59,848 nucleotides of DNA, from positions 1 to 59,848 of the forward strand of contig QJOU01000056.1 of assembly GCA_003265685.1 (NCBI GenBank), in the 5' to 3' direction. The translations under genes and the position numbers were made by a program. Source of the stretch: Piscinibacter caeni. GTDB lineage: Bacteria; Pseudomonadota; Gammaproteobacteria; Burkholderiales; Burkholderiaceae_C. How positions within the stretch are numbered: the first letter of the stretch is position 1; every line of letters starts with the position of its first letter. Shown piece after piece: positions 55,151 to 59,848 of the stretch. The notes under the pieces were generated by a model. That model did not search any database, was not told where the DNA came from, and worked only from the letters and a program-made list of their open reading frames with translations.

Positions 55151-57460
55151 ATGAACGACCTGTTCGACCCGCCGCCCGCCGACCCGGCCGACGCCATCGC
55201 GCTCGCGCAGTACGCGGAGCAGGCCTACCTCGAGTACGCGCTGTCGGTGGTGAAGGGGCGCGCGCTGCCCGACGTGTGCGACGGCCAGAAGCCGGTGCAG
55301 CGCCGCATCCTCTACGCGATGGAGCGCATGGGCCTGGCCTTCACCACGGCCTCGGGGCCCAAGGCGGTGAAGAGCGCCCGCGTGGTCGGCGACGTGCTCG
55401 GCAAGTACCACCCGCACGGCGACACCGCGGCCTACGACGCGATGGTGCGCATGGCACAGGAGTTCAGCCAGCGCTACCCGCTGGTCGACGGCCAGGGCAA
55501 CTTCGGCAGCCGCGACGGCGACGGCGCCGCGGCGATGCGCTACACCGAGGCGCGCCTGGCGCCGATCGCGCGGCTGCTGCTGGACGAGATCGACGAAGGC
55601 ACGGTCGACTTCGTCCCCAACTACGACGGCTCGGAGCGCGAGCCCAGGCAGTTGCCGGCGCGGCTGCCCTTCGTGCTGCTCAACGGCGCGAGCGGCATCG
55701 CGGTGGGCCTGGCCACCGAGGTGCCGAGCCACAACCTGCGCGAGGTGGCGGCCGCGGCCGTGGCGCTGATCCGCGACGACAAGCTCTCCGACGAGGCGCT
55801 CGCCGCGCTGCTGCCGGGACCGGACTTCCCCGGCGGCGGCCAGATCATCAGCAGCGCCGCCGAGATCCATGCCGCCTACGCCGGCGGGCGCGGCAGCCTG
55901 AAGGTGCGCGCGCGCTGGAAGATCGAGGACCTGGCGCGCGGCCAGTGGCAGCTCGTCGTCACCGAGCTGCCACCGGGCACCAGCGCGCAGAAGGTGCTGG
56001 AGGAGATCGAGGAGCTGAGCAACCCGAAGGTCAAGCTCGGCAAGAAGTCGCTCTCCACCGAGCAGACCCAGCTGAAGGCGACGGTGCTCGCCGTGCTCGA
56101 CGCGGTGCGCGACGAATCGAGCAAGGACGCGCCGGTGCGCATCGTGTTCGAGCCCAAGACCCGCACGGTCGAGCAGCAGGAGCTGATCAACGTGCTGCTG
56201 GCGCACACCAGCCTCGAAAGCAGCGCGCCGGTCAACCTGACGATGGTCGGCGCCGACGGGCGGCCGACGCAGAAGGGCCTGCGCACCATCCTGGCCGAGT
56301 GGATCGCCTTCCGCATGGCCACGGTGCAGCGCCGCACGCGCCACCGGCTCGACAAGGTGCTGGACCGCATCCACCTGCTCGAGGGCCGGCAGCTCGTGCT
56401 GCTGCACATCGACGAGGTGATCCGCATCATCCGCCAGTCCGACGAGCCGAAGGCCGCGCTGATCGAGCGATTCAAGCTCAGCGACCGCCAGGCCGAGGAC
56501 ATCCTCGAGATCCGGCTGCGCCAGCTGGCCCGGCTCGAGGCGATCAAGATCGAGCAGGAGCTGAAGGAACTGCGCGGCGAGCAGGCGAAGCTCGAGGACA
56601 TCCTCGGCAGCCCGGCCAGCCTGAAGCGCACCGTGGTCAAGGAGATCGAGGCCGACGCCAAGCAGTACGGCGACGAGCGCCGCACCCTGATCCAGGAAGA
56701 CAAGCGCGCGGTGGCCGAGGTGAAGGTGGTGGACGAGCCGGTCACCGTGGTCGTCAGCCTGAAGGGTTGGGTGCGCGCGCTCAAGGGCCACGAGGTCGAC
56801 CCGGCCAGCCTGGGCTTCAAGGCGGGTGACGGGCTGTACGGCTGCTTCCCCTGCCGCAGCGTCGATGCCCTGCTCGTGTTCGGCAGCAACGGGCGGGTCT
56901 ACTCGACGGCCGTGGCCGGCCTGCCGGGCGGCCGGGGTGATGGCGCGCCGATCACGACGCTGGTCGACCTCGAGAGCGGCACGCAGCCGGCGCATTACTT
57001 CGCCGGCGCCGCGACGACCACGCTGCTGCTGGCCCACACCGGCGGCTTCGGCCTGCTGGCGCGCGCCGGGGACCTGCTCGCGAAGCAGCGCGGCGGCAAG
57101 AGCTTCCTGACGCTGGAGGAGGGCGAGAAGCCGCTGCCGCCGGCCGTGACCGACGGCGCAGCGCAGGTGGCCTGCCTGTCGCTCGGCGGCCGGCTGCTGA
57201 GCTTCGGGCTGGACGAGCTGAAGCTGCAGCCCAACGGCGGGCGCGGTCTCACGCTGATGGATCTGGACGCCAAGGATGCGCTGGTTAGCGTGGCCGCGTT
57301 CGCCCAGGGCCTGCAGCTGCTGGGCAAGGCGCTGCGCGGCGACAAGCCGCGCGACGAGACGCTGCGCGGCGCGGCCCTGGCGGCCTACGCCGGCAAGCGG
57401 GCGCGCAAGGGCAAGGCGGTCGAGGGCATGAAGGCGATGCGGGTGGTCGCGGCGGCCTGA
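55151..57460 (+). CDS. parC: DNA topoisomerase IV subunit A
   Basis: 769 residues. The catalytic Tyr is Y131 in [10 protein letters not shown]. The quinolone-contact region reads GDTAAYDAM, with T92 and D96 where E. coli ParC has Ser80 and Glu84. GyrA-box-like beta-propeller blades make up the C-terminal 250 residues (for example [18 protein letters not shown]). With ParE it forms topoisomerase IV. The start at 55151 matches the usual short N-terminus; no strong ribosome binding site. It converges on the TPR-methyltransferase gene with 6 bases between. Confidence 0.96.
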   Translation: MNDLFDPPPADPADAIALAQYAEQAYLEYALSVVKGRALPDVCDGQKPVQRRILYAMERMGLAFTTASGPKAVKSARVVGDVLGKYHPHGDTAAYDAMVRMAQEFSQRYPLVDGQGNFGSRDGDGAAAMRYTEARLAPIARLLLDEIDEGTVDFVPNYDGSEREPRQLPARLPFVLLNGASGIAVGLATEVPSHNLREVAAAAVALIRDDKLSDEALAALLPGPDFPGGGQIISSAAEIHAAYAGGRGSLKVRARWKIEDLARGQWQLVVTELPPGTSAQKVLEEIEELSNPKVKLGKKSLSTEQTQLKATVLAVLDAVRDESSKDAPVRIVFEPKTRTVEQQELINVLLAHTSLESSAPVNLTMVGADGRPTQKGLRTILAEWIAFRMATVQRRTRHRLDKVLDRIHLLEGRQLVLLHIDEVIRIIRQSDEPKAALIERFKLSDRQAEDILEIRLRQLARLEAIKIEQELKELRGEQAKLEDILGSPASLKRTVVKEIEADAKQYGDERRTLIQEDKRAVAEVKVVDEPVTVVVSLKGWVRALKGHEVDPASLGFKAGDGLYGCFPCRSVDALLVFGSNGRVYSTAVAGLPGGRGDGAPITTLVDLESGTQPAHYFAGAATTTLLLAHTGGFGLLARAGDLLAKQRGGKSFLTLEEGEKPLPPAVTDGAAQVACLSLGGRLLSFGLDELKLQPNGGRGLTLMDLDAKDALVSVAAFAQGLQLLGKALRGDKPRDETLRGAALAAYAGKRARKGKAVEGMKAMRVVAAA

Positions 57461-57466
57461 GGCGGC

Positions 57467-58657
57467 TCAGCCGCGCCGCAGCACCACCATCCAGCCGTCC
57501 ACCGGCCGGTCGCCGTCCTGGCGCAGCACGGACCCGGCGATCGACAGCGGCACGAAACCCTGCGCCGCGGCCTGCCGTTCGAGGTACGCGCGCGAGTGGG
57601 CGTAGCGGCGGGTCGGGCGCAGCACGACCTCCGCCTCGTCCGAGCGCTCGACCGAGAAGGCGAGCAGCCCGCCCGGGCGCAGCGCCGCATGCACCGCGGC
57701 GAACACGGGTGCCAGGTCGCCGAGGTAGATGAGCACGTCGCAGGCGAACGCGAGGTCGAAGCGCTCGGGCGTGGCGCGCAGCCAGGCGACCAGCTCGCCG
57801 GCCTCGAGCGCGTCGTAGTGGCCGGTGGCGCGGGCGCGCTCGAGCATCCCGTCGGACAGGTCCACGCCCACCAGGCGGCGCGCCAGCGGGCGCAGCAGCG
57901 GCCCGCACAGCCCGGTGCCGCAGCCCAGGTCGACGACGTCGCCGGGCGCGTCCGGCAGCACCGGGCGCAGCGCATCGACCAGCAGCGGCGGGGTGCGGTA
58001 GCCCAGCACGTCGACCAGGTGCTGGTCGAACTTGCCGGCGTACTGGTCGAACAGGCCCTTGACGTAGTCGGCCGGCGCCTGGTCGGGCATCGCGTCGGCG
58101 CCGAGCGAGGCGAGCACGAAACGCAGCGCGGCCGTGTCCTTGCCGCCGGCCAGCGCGTGGCGGAAGCAGGCGATCGCCTCCTCCTGGTGTCCGAGCGCGA
58201 CCATCAGCTCGCCGCGGTCGACCGTCGCCTCCAGCGCGCCGGGCACCAGCTCGAGCACGCGGTCGATGTCGCGCAGCGCCTCGGGCAGGCGGTTCAGCTT
58301 GCGCAGCGCGTTGCCGCGGTTGCGCAGCGCCTTCGGGTTGTCCGGCTTGAGCGCCAGCGAGCGGTCGAAGCAGGCCAGCGCCTCGGCGTGCCGCTGCAGC
58401 TGCGCGAGCGCATTGCCGAGGTTGTTGTGCGCGGCGGCGTTGTCGGGGGCGCTCTCGACCGCGCGGCGCAGCAGCTCGACGGCCTGAGCGTGCCGGCCCT
58501 GCTGGCCCTCGACCGCACCGAGCAGCTGCAGCGCGTCGGCCTGGTCGGGCACGGCCTTCAGGATGCTGCGGTAGATCGCCGCGGCCTCGTCGAGCCGCCC
58601 GGCGCGGTGCAGGTGCAGGGCGCGGTCCATGTCGGCGCGCAGCTGGCGTCCGCGCAT
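57467..58657 (-). CDS. TPR-repeat protein fused to SAM methyltransferase
   Basis: 396 residues. Residues about 5-170 contain four to five tetratricopeptide repeats (for example LHRAGRLDEAAAIYRSILKA and AHNNLGNALAQLQRHAEALA). Residues about 235-390 are a class I methyltransferase with VVDLGCGTGLCGPLL as motif I. TPRs usually bind a protein partner, so a protein target for methylation is plausible but not proven. The start is ATG at 58657, 5 bases after the DsbB gene stop, so it may be co-transcribed with ridA and dsbB. Confidence 0.9.
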   Translation of the reverse strand: MRGRQLRADMDRALHLHRAGRLDEAAAIYRSILKAVPDQADALQLLGAVEGQQGRHAQAVELLRRAVESAPDNAAAHNNLGNALAQLQRHAEALACFDRSLALKPDNPKALRNRGNALRKLNRLPEALRDIDRVLELVPGALEATVDRGELMVALGHQEEAIACFRHALAGGKDTAALRFVLASLGADAMPDQAPADYVKGLFDQYAGKFDQHLVDVLGYRTPPLLVDALRPVLPDAPGDVVDLGCGTGLCGPLLRPLARRLVGVDLSDGMLERARATGHYDALEAGELVAWLRATPERFDLAFACDVLIYLGDLAPVFAAVHAALRPGGLLAFSVERSDEAEVVLRPTRRYAHSRAYLERQAAAQGFVPLSIAGSVLRQDGDRPVDGWMVVLRRG

Positions 58658-58662
58658 CGGCG

Positions 58663-59133
58663 TCAGCGTGGTGCGCCGCGGGCCAGCACGAACCCGCCAA
58701 CGGCGAGCAGCACGAACAGCGCCAGGCTCCAGAACTCGAAGGGCACGCCGAACAGGTCGACCGCCGCGTCGGCGCAGCTGCCGCGCACCTCGAACACCGC
58801 GGGCAGCAGGCTGTCCAGGCGCAGGCCGCGGATCAGGCGGTCGGCCAGCGTCAGGTCACAGGAGCTCGACTTCGCGGCGACGAAGTGCTGGTACAGCGCC
58901 GCCGCCGCGCCTGCCAGCGCGAGCGGCGCGATCAGCAGGCCGAGCATCCGCCGCAACACCCCGCCGGCCAGGGCGGCGCCGAGTGCGACCAGGCCGATCA
59001 GCACGAACACGATGCGCTGCAGGATGCACCAGGGGCAGGGCTGCATGCCGAAGCCGTGCTGGGCCACCAGCGCGGCAATCACCGAGGCGAAACTGGCGGC
59101 GGCGAAGAGCAGCGCCGCGGCGCGCGACGACAT
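58663..59133 (-). CDS. dsbB: Disulfide bond formation protein B
   Basis: 156 residues with four membrane helices. The redox pairs are C33 and C36 (PCPWC) and C92 with C120 in the second periplasmic loop, as in DsbB. It reoxidises DsbA and passes electrons to quinones. The ATG at 59133 directly abuts the stop of the RidA-type gene, with no bases between. Confidence 0.94.
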   Translation of the reverse strand: MSSRAAALLFAAASFASVIAALVAQHGFGMQPCPWCILQRIVFVLIGLVALGAALAGGVLRRMLGLLIAPLALAGAAAALYQHFVAAKSSSCDLTLADRLIRGLRLDSLLPAVFEVRGSCADAAVDLFGVPFEFWSLALFVLLAVGGFVLARGAPR

Positions 59134-59598
59134 TCAGGCGACCTGCGCGATCAGCTCGATCTCGACGCAGGCGCCCATCGGGATCTGGGCCACGCCGAAG
59201 GCGCTGCGCGCATGCGCACCCTTGTCGCCGAACACGGCGCCGAGCAGCTCGGAGCAGCCGTTGGTGACGAGGTGCTGCTCGGTGAACGCCGGCGTGCTGT
59301 TGACCAGGCTCATCACCTTGACGATGCGCTCCACCTTGTCCAGGTCGCCCACCGCGGCGTGCAGCGTGCCCAGCAGGTCGATCGCGACGGCGCGGGCGGC
59401 CTCGCGGCCGGTGGCGGTGTCGGTGTCGCGGCCGAGCTGGCCGACCCAGGGCTTGCCGTCGCGCTTGGCGATGTGGCCGGACAGGAAGACCAGGTTGCCG
59501 CTGCGCACGAAGGGCACGTAGGCCGCGGCCGGCACGGCCACGGGCGGCAGGGTGATGCCGAGTTCGCGCAGGCGTTCGTAGACGGAGGGGGAGCTCAT
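59134..59598 (-). CDS. RidA/YjgF family enamine or imine deaminase-like protein
   Basis: 154 residues, a single RidA domain with an N-terminal extension (VYERLRELGITLPPVAVPAA). Family blocks include LVFLSGHIAKRDGKPWVGQLG, AVAIDLLGTLHAAVGDLDKV and ARSAFGVAQIPMGACVEIEL. This longer group differs from E. coli RidA, and its Arg is replaced in the usual deaminase position pattern (GVAQIPMGACVE rather than RxxVxVxxLPxG), so deaminase activity is uncertain. First gene of the set with dsbB. Confidence 0.88.
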   Translation of the reverse strand: MSSPSVYERLRELGITLPPVAVPAAAYVPFVRSGNLVFLSGHIAKRDGKPWVGQLGRDTDTATGREAARAVAIDLLGTLHAAVGDLDKVERIVKVMSLVNSTPAFTEQHLVTNGCSELLGAVFGDKGAHARSAFGVAQIPMGACVEIELIAQVA

Positions 59599-59633
59599 GG
59601 GGCGAGGGGGGAATCTCGAGGGATCCGCGATCC

Positions 59634-59639
59634 TACACT
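59634..59639 (+). promoter_or_regulatory. -10-like hexamer TACACT before the comEC-like gene
   Basis: Ends 6 bases before the ATG at 59646 with no ribosome binding site between. Confidence 0.3.
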
Positions 59640-59645
59640 GCAGCC

Positions 59646-59848
59646 ATGGGAGGAGGCGTGCCATCGCTCGCGGCCTGGCTCGCGGCGATGCTCGCCTGGC
59701 TGGCCGGGGTGGCGCTGCAGTTGCAGCAGCGCGAGCTCGGGCCGCCCGCGCTGGCCGTCGGCGCCGCCGGCGCGGGGCTGGTGCTGCTGGCCGTGGGCAT
59801 GCGCTGGCGCCGCCTGGGCCCGCTGGCGCTGGCCGGCCTGCTGCTGCT
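59646..59848 (+). CDS. comEC: Probable ComEC/Rec2 competence protein, N-terminal part only
   Basis: 67 codons are visible and the frame is open to the window end, so the gene is truncated at its 3' side. The visible part holds two hydrophobic helices with the spacing AAMLAWLAGVALQLQQRELGPP, then a second helix and a basic RWRR turn, which resembles the start of ComEC/Rec2 DNA-uptake channels in Burkholderiales. The identification rests on this short segment and is tentative. It is divergent from the RidA-type gene. Confidence 0.65.
   Translation, partial: MGGGVPSLAAWLAAMLAWLAGVALQLQQRELGPPALAVGAAGAGLVLLAVGMRWRRLGPLALAGLLL

Overview
The window is a gene-dense, very GC-rich stretch of bacterial chromosome. 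It most likely comes from a betaproteobacterium of the order Burkholderiales (Rubrivivax/Leptothrix/Comamonadaceae-like). The evidence is the family resemblance of the proteins, the dapA-bamC-MBL and coaBC-dut gene orders, the pcm-rhodanese-tolC cluster and a dispersed intergenic repeat I associate with this group. This is recognition by eye, not a database result. I see no insertion sequence, prophage, CRISPR array, rRNA or origin. There is one tRNA gene, tRNA-Gly(CCC) at 21531-21604.

Layout, left to right. 2-1123 is the end of an unrecognised alpha-helical protein. 1143-8616 (minus) is an efflux locus: a TetR regulator with a perfect palindromic operator, a periplasmic adaptor, an RND pump, a protein-isoaspartate methyltransferase, a rhodanese and a TolC-type outer-membrane channel. 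8723-12397 holds envelope and RNA-modification genes (DUF1439-like lipoprotein, uppP, trmB, dacB). 12398-15984 (minus) is a minimal ethanolamine operon: permease, then EutB, then EutC. 16086-21407 (minus) is a carbohydrate or sugar-acid operon of GntR regulator, DHDPS-family aldolase, three-part TRAP transporter and PfkB-family kinase, with no substrate I can name. After the tRNA and a terminator come a degenerate GGDEF protein and an unknown coiled-coil protein (21663-23695).

23700-31765 (minus), with a divergent MocR/GabR-type regulator at 31942-33357, is a complete transport and catabolism unit. It encodes a GABA aminotransferase, a four-component polyamine-type ABC importer, a ureohydrolase and succinate-semialdehyde dehydrogenase. 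The enzyme set fits 4-guanidinobutyrate to GABA to succinate better than it fits agmatine. The window then carries alaS, a YhhY-like acetyltransferase, an orphan RTX-repeat protein, a YbdK-like ligase, a CPA2 antiporter, coaBC-dut, a SlyD-like isomerase, a RoxA/YcfD-type ribosomal oxygenase and an alanine-rich lipoprotein behind a structured leader. Next come MBL hydrolase, bamC and dapA, followed by an overlapping MFS - 43-residue membrane peptide - methyltransferase string.

49514-51069 is a divergent sterol-desaturase-family/TetR pair with two matching palindromic operators placed on the promoters. The right end has parE and parC separated by a GNAT gene and an unknown lipoprotein, then a TPR-methyltransferase fusion, ridA-like and dsbB genes, and the first part of what looks like comEC.

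Two features recur across the window. Several genes have a -10-like hexamer only 6-10 bases before the start codon and no ribosome binding site, which suggests leaderless transcripts. Several operons are held together by 1-4 base stop/start overlaps.
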